From CAYPXJ01 sp964414595 (GTDB taxonomy: Bacteria > Pseudomonadota > Alphaproteobacteria > Rickettsiales > CAIJLX01): DNA of 64,000 nucleotides. Shown here piece after piece: positions 37,242-46,759 of this stretch; the first letter of the stretch is position 1, and each line of letters begins with the position of its first letter. The notes under the pieces were generated by a model that made no database searches, was not told the origin of the DNA, and saw only the letters and a list, made by a program, of their open reading frames with translations. The position numbers and the translations under genes are program-made. The stretch is taken from positions 62,001 through 126,000 of the forward strand of contig CAYPXJ010000001.1 of assembly GCA_964414595.1 (NCBI GenBank), read 5' to 3'.

Positions 37242-38855
37242 ATGGCTCGTGCGACACCTATTCTAAAAGTTGAAAAACTCTCGCTGAATTTTCCAGATAG
37301 TTCGGCTGCGCGACCGGGCAAAAAAAGTGGTCATATTTTAAATAACGTATCGCTTACGCTCTATAGCGGCAAAACGCTGGCCCTTGTGGGCGAAAGCGGT
37401 TCTGGCAAAACCGTCACCGCGCTTTCCATCCTGCAATTACTTGGCGATGCACGCTACGGCAAAGACAGCAAAATACTTTTTGAAAAAAATAATCTCCTTT
37501 CGCTTGAAGCCGAAAAAATGCGCACGATTCGTGGCCATCGCATCGCCATGATTTTCCAGGAGCCGATGACCTCCTTAAACCCTTTGCATACGATTGGCAA
37601 ACAACTGCGCGAAGCGATTTTGCTGCATAAATCCATGTCGCGTGCGGCAGTCAATGCGCGGGTGAAAGAATTGCTCGCGCTTGTACAACTTGAATCGCTC
37701 CATGCGCGTTTGGAAGCCTATCCCCATGAACTTTCGGGTGGCCAACGCCAACGTATTATGATCGCAATGGCGCTTGCGCATAATCCCGATATTCTGATTG
37801 CCGATGAGCCGACCACGGCGCTCGATGTGACCGTGCAGAAGCAAATTCTTGCGCTACTCGAATCTATTCAGGAAAAGCTCGGCATGGCGATTCTGCTCAT
37901 CACGCACGATCTGCATCTGGTGCGGAAGGTAGCGCATCATGTGGCGATTATGCGTGAGGGTGAAGTGGTGGAATCCGGCGCAACTTCGCAAATTTTCAGC
38001 AAGCCGGAAACAGCCTACGCCAAAAAATTACTGAGTGCCGAACCGCGCACTGCGCCGGTTAAGCTTCCTGAAAAACCGAAGAAAATTTTTGAATGCAGTA
38101 TGCTTACGGTGGAATTTCCACGGCAATCTTCCTGGTTTAAGCAACAAGATCCGATTCGCGTGATCGATGATGTAAAACTTAGCGTGCATGAAGGCCAAAC
38201 ACTTGGCATCGTGGGCGAAAGCGGCTCTGGCAAAACCACGCTTGCGTTGGCGCTGCTGCGCCTCATCCCTTCAAAGGGAACCATTATTTACGATAATAAA
38301 TATATCCGCGTACTCGAACCGGAGAAAATGCGTACGCTGCGGCGGGATTTACAAATTGTGTTTCAAGATCCGTTCGCAAGCCTTAACCCACGCATGACCG
38401 TAGAAGGCGTAATCACCGAAGGTTTACGCGCGCATCGCATCGGGGCTAATGATCTTGCCCGCCGGGATATTGCTGCAGAAATGCTGCAGAAAGTGGGCCT
38501 CGAAACATCGATGCTTGATCGCTATCCGCATCAATTTAGCGGCGGTCAGCGTCAGCGTATCGCCCTTGCGCGCGCGCTTGCGGTTTCGCCGAAGTTGCTG
38601 GTGCTTGATGAACCAACATCCTCACTCGATATTATCGTGCAGTGTGAAATTATCGAGCTGCTGAAAAAATTACAGGCGAAAGAAAAGCTCGCTTATATTT
38701 TCATCAGCCATGATCTGCGCGTCATCAAATCGATAAGCCATCAGGTGCTGGTATTGCACCATGGAAAAGTGGTGGAATCCGGCACGCGCAACGAAGTGCT
38801 CGATCGTCCGAAACATAGTTATACACAAAATCTTCTGGAAGCCGCGTTCGGCTAA
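37242..38855 (+). CDS. Tandem-domain ABC ATPase, oligopeptide/YejF type
   Basis: The 537 residues hold two complete ABC modules. Walker A is GESGSGKTV near 50 and GESGSGKTT near 325; signatures are LSGGQRQRI near 165 and FSGGQRQRI near 430; Walker B DEPTTALD and DEPTSSLD follow. The layout matches YejF and other Dpp/Opp-type fused ATPases that drive peptide or microcin uptake. No permease (yejB/E) or binding-protein gene is adjacent, so the importer is split over the chromosome. It converges with yqgE, overlapping by four bases. Confidence 0.93.
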   Translation: MARATPILKVEKLSLNFPDSSAARPGKKSGHILNNVSLTLYSGKTLALVGESGSGKTVTALSILQLLGDARYGKDSKILFEKNNLLSLEAEKMRTIRGHRIAMIFQEPMTSLNPLHTIGKQLREAILLHKSMSRAAVNARVKELLALVQLESLHARLEAYPHELSGGQRQRIMIAMALAHNPDILIADEPTTALDVTVQKQILALLESIQEKLGMAILLITHDLHLVRKVAHHVAIMREGEVVESGATSQIFSKPETAYAKKLLSAEPRTAPVKLPEKPKKIFECSMLTVEFPRQSSWFKQQDPIRVIDDVKLSVHEGQTLGIVGESGSGKTTLALALLRLIPSKGTIIYDNKYIRVLEPEKMRTLRRDLQIVFQDPFASLNPRMTVEGVITEGLRAHRIGANDLARRDIAAEMLQKVGLETSMLDRYPHQFSGGQRQRIALARALAVSPKLLVLDEPTSSLDIIVQCEIIELLKKLQAKEKLAYIFISHDLRVIKSISHQVLVLHHGKVVESGTRNEVLDRPKHSYTQNLLEAAFG

Positions 38856-39445
38856 GCGTGACCCGCAGTGGTTGAAATATGCAGAGGGTCGATATCGATG
38901 GATTTCGCCGCCAGCATCCACTTGCTGGCATTTTCCGAACCGAAAATCAGGTCGTAGGTTGCAGGAACCGTAATCCAGCTATTTTTTTCAAGCTCTGCCT
39001 CCAGTTGGCCCGGTGACCAGCCTGCATAACCCAACGCCAGCATGGAAAAGGACGGCCCTTTGCCTGTCAGCGCGTCACGAAGCACATCCACATTCGTGCT
39101 CAGCGCCACTTTATCATCCACGCAAAGCATCCCAGGCGAAACATATTCCGCCGAATGTAACACCATGCCGCGATTCCCATCCACCGGCCCACCGAAGTGA
39201 ATCGGTATCTGCGCGGTGACTTCGCTGGCATCAATTTTCAGATACTCATAAATTTGATCCATGGAATATTCAGGTAAAGGCTGATTGATAATCACCCCCA
39301 TCGCGCCTTGCTCGGAGTGAGCACACACATAAACAACTGCATGGTGAAAGCATGAAAACTGAATTTGCGGCGTCGCGATAAGCAGTTGCCCGGTTAGATA
39401 ACCTTCGCCTTTTCTCGCTGGAATATCGAGCCACTTTTTTGGCAT
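38852..39445 (-). CDS. YqgE/AlgH family protein
   Basis: This 197-residue protein contains the DUF179 motifs LTGQLLIATPQI near 17, GAMGVIINQPL near 48, HFGGPV near 84 and LALGYAGWSPGQLEAEL near 137. Cytosolic and of unclear biochemical role; AlgH was first linked to alginate regulation in Pseudomonas. It is upstream of the ccm genes on the other side and probably forms its own transcript. Confidence 0.93.
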   Translation of the reverse strand: MPKKWLDIPARKGEGYLTGQLLIATPQIQFSCFHHAVVYVCAHSEQGAMGVIINQPLPEYSMDQIYEYLKIDASEVTAQIPIHFGGPVDGNRGMVLHSAEYVSPGMLCVDDKVALSTNVDVLRDALTGKGPSFSMLALGYAGWSPGQLEAELEKNSWITVPATYDLIFGSENASKWMLAAKSIDIDPLHISTTAGHA

Positions 39446-39475
39446 GCTGTACGTCCTATTTTAACTATAGCAAAA

Positions 39476-39838
39476 TTATCGACGGCGCTTAAGTTTTTTT
39501 ATCCGCCAAAAACTGTAAGCTAACCAGCTGATTAATAACGCAAAAGGCGCTATCCACACCAGCCGCGAGAAACCTTGCGGCTGCGCTGAAAGCTGTACCG
39601 TATCCCCGTAACGCGCACGCAAATATTCGAGAATTTCTTCCCGTGTTTTGCCTTCTTCTACCGCGCGCCGCACATACACCCGCATATCCACGGCAAGCTT
39701 GGCATCCGATTCCGCAATCGACTGACCCTGGCACACCATACAGCGCAACTCATGAAAAATCTGTTGGGCTTTTTCTTCCTGCGTTTGGGCAAAAGTATTG
39801 CCCGCAAAAAATAACAGTAGGAAACAAAACCATTTCAT
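39476..39838 (-). CDS. ccmH: Cytochrome c maturation protein CcmH
   Basis: This 120-residue periplasmic thiol oxidoreductase reduces apocytochrome c cysteines. After a signal peptide (residues 1-17) comes the redox motif LRCMVCQGQSIAESDA near 31 and ILEYLRARYGD near 70; a membrane helix near 93-112 anchors the C-terminus. This is the short (CcmL/CycL) form without the TPR half. ATGA overlaps with ccmG show translational coupling. Confidence 0.94.
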   Translation of the reverse strand: MKWFCFLLLFFAGNTFAQTQEEKAQQIFHELRCMVCQGQSIAESDAKLAVDMRVYVRRAVEEGKTREEILEYLRARYGDTVQLSAQPQGFSRLVWIAPFALLISWLAYSFWRIKKLKRRR

Positions 39839-40344
39839 CGCGCGATTTTCTCCAGCATATTTTGCACCTGCTCTTCGGTTAACGCGCCGGCGAAATGGTA
39901 GATAATTTTTCCATCTTCACGCAGTACGAATGTTTCCGGTATGCCTGTAATGCCTAAATGCACACCCGCGCGTCCCTCCTGATCCAACACCACCTGTGTG
40001 TATGGATTGCCATGTGTTTTTAGAAAATTTTTTGTATCGTTCTCAGCGTCATGCCAAGCAATGCCTATCACTGGAGTTCCAGCTTTCTGCAATGTTTTAA
40101 GCTGCTCATGTTCGGCAATACACGCAACACACCAAGAGGCAAAAAAATTGACGATCACTTTTTGCTGCGGATTAGGCAGCGTTATTTTTTTTCCATCGAC
40201 ACCGACAAGCGCGATAGATTCGATACTGTATCCTTCACGCGAGCGAACAGAATTTTGCCCGCTCCATAAGCGCACCAAAAGCGCGATAGCCAAGATTAAG
40301 AAAAGCGCGAAAGGCAGAAAACTCAACCAACTTGCCTGTTTCAT
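39835..40344 (-). CDS. ccmG: Thiol:disulfide interchange protein CcmG/DsbE
   Basis: This 169-residue membrane-anchored thioredoxin keeps the CcmH/apocytochrome thiols reduced. One N-terminal membrane helix (about 6-26) is followed by a thioredoxin fold with FFASWCVACIAEH (C-x-x-C) near 80 and GIPETFVL near 135 (cis-proline loop). The ATG at 40344 is chosen because it overlaps the ccmF stop (ATGA) and gives the normal family N-terminus. Confidence 0.94.
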   Translation of the reverse strand: MKQASWLSFLPFALFLILAIALLVRLWSGQNSVRSREGYSIESIALVGVDGKKITLPNPQQKVIVNFFASWCVACIAEHEQLKTLQKAGTPVIGIAWHDAENDTKNFLKTHGNPYTQVVLDQEGRAGVHLGITGIPETFVLREDGKIIYHFAGALTEEQVQNMLEKIAR

Positions 40345-42188
40345 TTTCGTCTCCACTGCATCATGAAAGCGGCAAAGCCGCCCACCACCATCAACATCAC
40401 GCCAAGCCATAGGATTCGCATTGCGGGACGATAATAGAGCCGCAAATGAAAGCGCTGCGAAGGCAAATCAGGATCACTCATCACGCTATAAACATCGCCA
40501 AACCAGCCGCTGTCGATCGCCGCCTCACTTGTGCGCTGATCCTCCACAGGATAAAGCCTGCGTTCGGGATGCAGATAGAATTGGCGTGTTTCATTTGCCA
40601 CTTTCAGCTCCGCACGATACGCTAGATAGTTTTCGCCTTTCACCGGCGTTACCGAAACCAGAGTGATACGGTAATCGGCTATAGTTTCCGTGTCGCCAAT
40701 TTTGAGCATCACTTCTTTTGACACACTACCAATCGCATAACTTGCAACCGCAATCGCCATAATACCAAGCCCTGCATGCGCGAGCCACATCGGAAGTTTC
40801 GCGCGCCAGCCGATTTTGTCATCGGCACAGACAGAAAACACGAGCAATAAACCCACCGCTAATAAAAAGATGGAAGAAATAGGCTGGGTATTTTCAAGAA
40901 GCAGCAATAGCGCGATCAGCACCGCTACCACGCTTATCAACGCCTTCACACCCACGCGGCGCGGCGCATCTTTTCCCCACTTCAGCCACCCGCCTAACGC
41001 TGCAGCGGGAAGTAAAAACCAACTTAAAGGGCCCACCGTTTGCGCAAAAAAATCGGGGCCGACCGCAACTAACGCAAATCCCAACCATTGCATCACCAAG
41101 GGATAAAGCGTGCCAAGCGCTACGGTAAATAACAGCACCATGAGTACAATCGTATTGATGAACAACAGCGTTTCGCGCGAGAAATAATGAAACTTTACCG
41201 GGGCCGCTTTCCATGCGGCAGCGCGCTTGCCGTATAAAAGGAGCGGCACACCCACTGCAAAAGTAAGAATCATCAAAATACCTAGCCCACGGGCGGGATC
41301 ACTCGCAAACGCATGCACCGATGTCAACACGCCGGAGCGCACGAGGAAAAATCCGAGCAGTGAAAAACCAAAGGTCAGAATGGTTAGCAATACGGTCCAG
41401 CGTTGTTGCAAACCGCGTTTGTGATAAACGATGAGCGCGTGTAAAAGTGCTGTGCCAGAAAGCCACGGTAATAGCGAGGCGTTTTCTACCGGATCCCAAA
41501 ACCAGAAACCGCCCCAACCCAATTCGCGGTACGCCCACCAACTTCCAAGCGCAATTCCAATGGTTAAAAACGCCCAGGCGGGCCGCACAAATTGCAATTC
41601 ACGCTCGGCCCAGCGGCGGTCGATTTTACCGCCAATCAGTGCGGCAGTTACGGAACAGAATGGCAATGCGAATCCTACATACCCTAAATAGAGCAACGGC
41701 GGATGAATCGCGAGCGCGACATCCTGAAGCAAGGGATTTAACCCCAAACCTTCCAGCGGCGGTAATAGCAAAACCTCAAATGGACTAGCCGTTAGCAACA
41801 GCATCAAAGAAAACGCGAGCGTAAGCACTCCGTGTACACCCAGCGTAACGCGAGACGCGCGCGTTGCAATTAAAACTATCCCCGCCACGGCAAGAAGCCA
41901 GATAAACAAAAGCATCGAGCCTTCGTGATTGCCCCACGCACCTGCGATTTTAAAAAAACGCGGTTTCGCCTGATGGGAATATTCCGCCACCATGCGCCAG
42001 TTAAAATCCGAAACCGAAAACGCATGTATTAAGGCAAAAAAACCCACCGTGACGCATAGAAAAGCCATGATACACGCTGCTTGCGGCCAGCCCTTTTCGC
42101 TATCGCGTTTGGTAAAACCAAAAAAAGCCTGCATGCCGTAAAGGCCGGCAGCCATCCATACAATAAAAGCGGCAATATCAGCGGGCAT
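40341..42188 (-). CDS. ccmF: Cytochrome c heme lyase subunit CcmF
   Basis: This 615-residue membrane protein ligates heme to apocytochrome c with CcmH. It has about 15 predicted membrane helices and the periplasmic WWD-type heme-handling motif GWGGFWFWDPVENAS near 235, preceded by HPPLLYLGYVG near 163. The start overlaps the ccmE stop (TAATG). Length is slightly below the usual 640-660. Confidence 0.96.
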   Translation of the reverse strand: MPADIAAFIVWMAAGLYGMQAFFGFTKRDSEKGWPQAACIMAFLCVTVGFFALIHAFSVSDFNWRMVAEYSHQAKPRFFKIAGAWGNHEGSMLLFIWLLAVAGIVLIATRASRVTLGVHGVLTLAFSLMLLLTASPFEVLLLPPLEGLGLNPLLQDVALAIHPPLLYLGYVGFALPFCSVTAALIGGKIDRRWAERELQFVRPAWAFLTIGIALGSWWAYRELGWGGFWFWDPVENASLLPWLSGTALLHALIVYHKRGLQQRWTVLLTILTFGFSLLGFFLVRSGVLTSVHAFASDPARGLGILMILTFAVGVPLLLYGKRAAAWKAAPVKFHYFSRETLLFINTIVLMVLLFTVALGTLYPLVMQWLGFALVAVGPDFFAQTVGPLSWFLLPAAALGGWLKWGKDAPRRVGVKALISVVAVLIALLLLLENTQPISSIFLLAVGLLLVFSVCADDKIGWRAKLPMWLAHAGLGIMAIAVASYAIGSVSKEVMLKIGDTETIADYRITLVSVTPVKGENYLAYRAELKVANETRQFYLHPERRLYPVEDQRTSEAAIDSGWFGDVYSVMSDPDLPSQRFHLRLYYRPAMRILWLGVMLMVVGGFAAFMMQWRRK

Positions 42189-42685
42189 TAGTGTTTGAAG
42201 GGGAAGTCTTTACGCTTCACCACCTCATCCCATTTTCCAGATGCTTTAAGCTGCTGCGCCACTTCCGGAGGCATATAATTTTCATCGTGCTTAGCGAGTA
42301 TCTGACTCGCTTCAAAGATACCGTCACGCAACACACCCTCTGCCACCACGCCCTGATTCTCGGCAAACAAAGCTGGCACAATGCCGCGATAGCGCACTTT
42401 CACATTATCGAGATAATCCGTCACAATAAATTCGATGGTTACGGCGTCGGGGAATTTCACCAATGTTCCTTTTTCCACCATGCCACCAAGCCGTATGGTT
42501 TTACCTTCGGCAATACGCGCAGCCGCTTGCGGATTACTGGCAAGCTGGCTCGGTGTGTAGAAAAACACCAGATTATTTTGAAAGGAATAAAGCAGCAAAC
42601 CCAGGCCGATCATCGCAGAAATCAGGGCCGCGCTGATATAAAAAAGTCGGTTCCACTTAGGCTTTTTGAAAATACGTAAAAACAT
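42188..42685 (-). CDS. ccmE: Heme chaperone CcmE
   Basis: This 165-residue protein covalently binds heme and hands it to CcmF. After a membrane helix (about 14-35) comes the OB-fold domain with RLGGMVEKGTL near 67 and the heme-attachment motif AKHDENYMPPE near 130 (H-x-x-x-Y). It is the first gene of the ccmEFGH transcript; a terminator separates it from the ccmD-like gene upstream. Confidence 0.95.
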   Translation of the reverse strand: MFLRIFKKPKWNRLFYISAALISAMIGLGLLLYSFQNNLVFFYTPSQLASNPQAAARIAEGKTIRLGGMVEKGTLVKFPDAVTIEFIVTDYLDNVKVRYRGIVPALFAENQGVVAEGVLRDGIFEASQILAKHDENYMPPEVAQQLKASGKWDEVVKRKDFPFKH

Positions 42686-42766
42686 CCCGGCACTTCTTCT
42701 AGCCTAAATTAGTGCCAGAATCAAAGGGCCCTTCATGCACAAGCAACGCTTGCGCCCCAAGCAGAT

Positions 42767-42797
42767 AAAAAAACAAAACAGCCGCTAACTACGCGGC
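42767..42797 (-). terminator. Rho-independent terminator between the ccmD-like gene and ccmE
   Basis: On the minus strand, GCCGC/GCGGC with a 7-base loop is followed by TGTTTTGTTTTTTT. The stem overlaps the last codons of the ccmD-like gene. Readthrough into ccmE would be reduced, so ccmEFGH probably has its own promoter in the 42686-42766 interval. Confidence 0.75.
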
Positions 42798-42995
42798 GCG
42801 CTTTTTCTGGCTATCCGCCAGCGTGGTATGCTTAAACTCGCCTTGAATCACCCGTACCGAAGCGGTTCGACCAGATTCATCATCCAGCAAACGGCTTAAA
42901 CGGCGCATGGTGGCACGGTGTTGCCGCCAGACAGAACCTACAAGAAGAGCTAATACCACGAGCGTTATCGCATACGCAGCTAAAACAAAATGCAT
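42789..42995 (-). CDS. CcmD-like small membrane protein
   Basis: This 68-residue protein starts HFVLAAYAITLVVLALLVGSV, one membrane helix followed by a basic Arg-rich cytosolic tail (RQHRATMRRLSRLL). That AAY...helix-basic-tail plan is typical of CcmD, which holds CcmC-CcmE in the heme-loading step, although this one is longer than usual (about 40-60). The ATG at 42995 is preferred to a GTG four codons upstream. ccmA, ccmB and ccmC are not in the window. Confidence 0.6.
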   Translation of the reverse strand: MHFVLAAYAITLVVLALLVGSVWRQHRATMRRLSRLLDDESGRTASVRVIQGEFKHTTLADSQKKRAA

Positions 42996-43086
42996 GCACG
43001 CCCCCACATCATTTCAGGCACTATCGCCTGAAAGTGTCTATAGCGCTTTTTCTTGCGAATGCGAAGCGTTTTCTATTTGAGCGAGG

Positions 43087-43965
43087 TTAAAGAACGCAGT
43101 GAACGTTCACTACAAACGATTTGACTTTATTCTCTAAAGCCTTAGGCGATTCCTGGTAATTCGTATGCCATGTTTCATTAAACACCACGTAATTACGCGC
43201 CAGGAATTTCTTAAGCATCGAGAGATTAATCGCGATATCCGAGGTTTTCACCGGCCCGCGCGATTCCAACTGTTCTGATTCTGATTTACTGGGATCAATC
43301 ACAAATTCATAAAAGCGCGCTTTGCCACGCACCACACCTACGACGTTGCCCGTACCATCCAAAAGCGGCCCGCCGCTATTGCCTTGCTTCACCGAATCCT
43401 GGAATTGCACCCAATTATTCTCACCGGAAGGTCCGACCGTATCCACAATCTCGGATACGCGCATCACATATTGGCCACGCGCGCCTGCTTCAAGAGGATA
43501 GCCGAACACCGTCACCGGCTGGCCTTTCTCATATTGGTTGTCGCGGCGCAGGACAGCAACAGACGGCGGCTGAATATCAGTTTTCAGCAGCGCCAAATCC
43601 TGGCTGGGATCCAAAGACACCACTTCCGCTTTGGCAAGTTTCACCGGCCCCTTAATATTGACATATTTGCATTTACGCACCACGTGCTCATTGGTTATCA
43701 AGTAACCTTCCTTGCTCACAAAAAAGCCCGTGCCGCTCATAATAGATATTTTTCTGGTCTTGAAAGGCTTGGTGTTTGATTGTTCAATATCCAAACCATC
43801 TTTTTTTGCCTCCGCCGCGAGCGTCTTTTCTGTTAGCAAAAGCCACAGAAAACAAAGGCCCGTCATAAGACCAACCATAAAATAAACCCGTTGTCGTGTA
43901 AAAACAGACGTAACTGGCATTGCGGAATGATGCATAAGAACTACCCCTACCTGACGTGATACCAC
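43087..43965 (-). CDS. Membrane-anchored trypsin-like serine protease
   Basis: The 292-residue product has an N-terminal membrane helix (about 29-46, FMVGLMTGLCFLWLLL), then a trypsin-fold protease with H94 in TNEHVV, D123 in DPSQDLALLK and S197 in GNSGGP, all intact. No PDZ domain follows, unlike DegP/DegS. It should act in the periplasm; substrate unknown. It lies 26 bases after mutS on the same strand. Confidence 0.87.
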   Translation of the reverse strand: MVSRQVGVVLMHHSAMPVTSVFTRQRVYFMVGLMTGLCFLWLLLTEKTLAAEAKKDGLDIEQSNTKPFKTRKISIMSGTGFFVSKEGYLITNEHVVRKCKYVNIKGPVKLAKAEVVSLDPSQDLALLKTDIQPPSVAVLRRDNQYEKGQPVTVFGYPLEAGARGQYVMRVSEIVDTVGPSGENNWVQFQDSVKQGNSGGPLLDGTGNVVGVVRGKARFYEFVIDPSKSESEQLESRGPVKTSDIAINLSMLKKFLARNYVVFNETWHTNYQESPKALENKVKSFVVNVHCVL

Positions 43966-43991
43966 CTATAGAGGATCGTAACAAAAACTGG

Positions 43992-46652
43992 TTAACAATT
44001 CGTTAATATGGCCTTGAGTTTATAAACTAAATCTAGGGCCTCTTTGGGGGATAAGGTGTCTGGATTCGCACCCATCAAACCTTCAATAATCTCTTGATAT
44101 TTAATAGATTTTCTATCGTCCGAGACTGAAGTATTTGCCGGATTTTGCGAGTTATTCTTAGTGTTGAATAAAGGAATATCGTTAACCAGATCCGCAAAAA
44201 CCTGGGTCGAATTACGCTGCTCGATGGTTGTAAGAATACGCTTTGCGCCCACAACCACCGGTTGCGGCAAGCCCGCCAGCTTGGCCACATGAATCCCGTA
44301 GGACCGGTCAGCGGCACCCGGCACCACCTCGTGCAGGAACACGATATCCTCCTGCCATTCTTTAACCCGCACCGTATAATTCGCCAAATCCGGCAACGTC
44401 GTGGCGAGGGCTGTGAGCTCGTGATAATGCGTTGCGAAAAGGCAGCGGCTGCGGTTGATATTATGCATATATTCAACCACCGCCCAGGCAATCGAAAGCC
44501 CATCATACGTGGCTGTTCCGCGTCCTATTTCATCTAAAATCACGAGAGAACGCGGCGTCGCCTGATTCAAAATGGCCGCTGTTTCGACCATCTCCACCAT
44601 AAACGTAGATTGCCCCCGCGCAATGTCATCCGCCGCGCCGACACGGCTAAAAAGCCTGTCCACAATACCGATTTCGGCTTTTTCAGCCGGCACAAAACTG
44701 CCGCACTGTGCCATGAGAACAAGCAACGCATTTTGCCGGAGAAAAGTGCTTTTACCGCCCATATTCGGCCCGGTCATTAGCCAAAGGCGACGGCCCGGTT
44801 CCAGCTGCGAATCATTGGGGACAAAGCTTGCTTCGGATAATGCTTCCACCACCGGGTGGCGCCCTTTTTCAATGCGTAGCACCACTTCTTCACTGATAAC
44901 TGGCCGCACATATTTACGCCGTACAGCCACCTCGGCAAATGCACACCACACATCCAGCTGGGCCAGTGCCTGCGCCGTACGGATAAGCGGGTCAATTTGG
45001 GTAATCACTTCACCAATCAAGGCTTCAAAAAGCTGAAGCTCTAACGTCAGGCTACGCTCCTTTGCCTGAATCAGTTTTGTTTCCAGTTCGCGTAGTTCTT
45101 CCGTGCGATACCGCACCGCGCCGGCCATAGTTTGCCGGTGTACAAATCCTTCCGGAATTTTTGCCAGATGCTGGCTCGTGACTTCGATGTACAACCCGAG
45201 GATATTATTCTCGCCGATCTTCAGTGTGGTGATACCCGTTTCCCGGCGAAGCCTATCACGCAGCTCTAATTTTGCCGCCTCAGCATGACTGCATAAATGC
45301 CGGTATTGATCGAGCGTGGCGTCATAACCTTCGCGAATAAATCCACCATCGCGCGCGGCCAATGGCACGATATCATTGAGCGCAGTGACCAAAAGCTGAA
45401 TCAGCGCATCTTGCGCACACAGCTCAGAAAGCCAGCGTGTAATCACCGGAGGCAGTTCCATACCAGAAAATGCAAAAAGTCCTGCAATCTCACGCGCATG
45501 ATAAAGCCCTTGGCGCAACGCCACTAAGTCCCGTGGGCCGCCGCGCCGCATGTAAAGCCGCGAACAAATGCGCTCGATATCTGGCACCATTGCCAGATGG
45601 TCGCGCAGGCTTTGCCGCATCGCTTCGTTGTGCACAAAATATCCCACCGCATCCAGCCGCTGATTAATCGCATGCGCATCGATAAGCGGAGTATGCAATA
45701 TGTGCCCCAGTAACCGCGTGCCCGCCGAAGTACGGGTTTGATTGAGTATGGAAAATAAGCTGCCGCGCACGCCGCCGGAAAGCGCCTGCGTGATTTCCAG
45801 ATTACGGCGCGTGGCGGCATCCATCATCATAAAATGCGATGCAAGCATACGCACCGGGACTTGCATACGCGGCTTCTGGCCGCGCTGCGTTGTTTCAATA
45901 TAATCAATCACCGCACCTGCCGCGGCGATTTCTTGAGAGGTTAGCGCACCCCAGCTTTCAAGATTTGCGACTTCATAAAACCGCTGGCAAACCCGCCCGC
46001 CTTTTTCCGGCGAAAAATAACTATCCACATGGGGATAAAGCTTAGCCTTAAGCGGCTTAAGAATTTCCCATAATAATTTATCGCCAAGCAACCCTTCCGG
46101 CACCAATATTTCCTTAGGCTGAAGGCGGTATAAATCCGCCGCGAGACCTTCAGGTGATGTTGGCGCCACATGAAATGCACCGCTCGTAATATCCGCCCAG
46201 GCCAGCGCATAATCTTTTTTGACGCGCGCAATCGCCAAAATATACGAAGTCGCGGTAGCATCCAGCAGCGCTTCTTCTGTGACGGTGCCCGGCGTCATCA
46301 CGCGCACGACTTCGCGCCGCACGACCGATTTATGCCCACGCTTTTTGGCCTGTTCCGGCGTTTCCATCTGCTCGCAAATCGCAACACGCTTACCGGCGGA
46401 AAGCAGCCGTGCGATATAGGGTTCCACGCTATGATACGGCACACCGCACATAGGAATATCTTCGCCTTTGTGCTGGCCACGACGCGTGAGCGCGACATCA
46501 AGAATCGGCGCCGCTTCGATAGCGTCCTCAAAAAACAGCTCGTAGAAATCCCCCATGCGGTAAAAAAGCAGCACATCTTTATGCTCGGCTTTGAGCGCAA
46601 AATATTGCTGCATCGCAGGCGTTGCGGCGTCTTTAGTAAGGATTTCCGTCAT
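43992..46652 (-). CDS. mutS: DNA mismatch repair protein MutS
   Basis: This 886-residue mismatch sensor shows the phenylalanine wedge region LLFYRMGDFYELF near 30, connector and lever domains, Walker A TGPNMGGKST near 638, the DEIGRGT Walker B near 710 and THYHEL near 745. Length is normal. The next gene downstream is a membrane protease rather than a repair gene. Confidence 0.97.
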   Translation of the reverse strand: MTEILTKDAATPAMQQYFALKAEHKDVLLFYRMGDFYELFFEDAIEAAPILDVALTRRGQHKGEDIPMCGVPYHSVEPYIARLLSAGKRVAICEQMETPEQAKKRGHKSVVRREVVRVMTPGTVTEEALLDATATSYILAIARVKKDYALAWADITSGAFHVAPTSPEGLAADLYRLQPKEILVPEGLLGDKLLWEILKPLKAKLYPHVDSYFSPEKGGRVCQRFYEVANLESWGALTSQEIAAAGAVIDYIETTQRGQKPRMQVPVRMLASHFMMMDAATRRNLEITQALSGGVRGSLFSILNQTRTSAGTRLLGHILHTPLIDAHAINQRLDAVGYFVHNEAMRQSLRDHLAMVPDIERICSRLYMRRGGPRDLVALRQGLYHAREIAGLFAFSGMELPPVITRWLSELCAQDALIQLLVTALNDIVPLAARDGGFIREGYDATLDQYRHLCSHAEAAKLELRDRLRRETGITTLKIGENNILGLYIEVTSQHLAKIPEGFVHRQTMAGAVRYRTEELRELETKLIQAKERSLTLELQLFEALIGEVITQIDPLIRTAQALAQLDVWCAFAEVAVRRKYVRPVISEEVVLRIEKGRHPVVEALSEASFVPNDSQLEPGRRLWLMTGPNMGGKSTFLRQNALLVLMAQCGSFVPAEKAEIGIVDRLFSRVGAADDIARGQSTFMVEMVETAAILNQATPRSLVILDEIGRGTATYDGLSIAWAVVEYMHNINRSRCLFATHYHELTALATTLPDLANYTVRVKEWQEDIVFLHEVVPGAADRSYGIHVAKLAGLPQPVVVGAKRILTTIEQRNSTQVFADLVNDIPLFNTKNNSQNPANTSVSDDRKSIKYQEIIEGLMGANPDTLSPKEALDLVYKLKAILTNC

Positions 46653-46720
46653 GCGGGAGTTTTAGCGGGCGGCGATTCACCTGTCACCCTTTATCCTACA
46701 TGAAAACTAGTAACAGACAC

Positions 46721-46752
46721 AAAAAAACAGCCAGTGCTTGCGCACCGGCTGT
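46721..46752 (-). terminator. Rho-independent terminator of the 195-residue gene
   Basis: On the minus strand the stem ACAGCC-GTGC type (11 positions with one mismatch, loop GCAA/TTGC) is followed by seven T. It begins eight bases beyond the TAA stop of the gene at 46760 and isolates it from mutS. Confidence 0.85.
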
Positions 46753-46759
46753 CTGTTTT

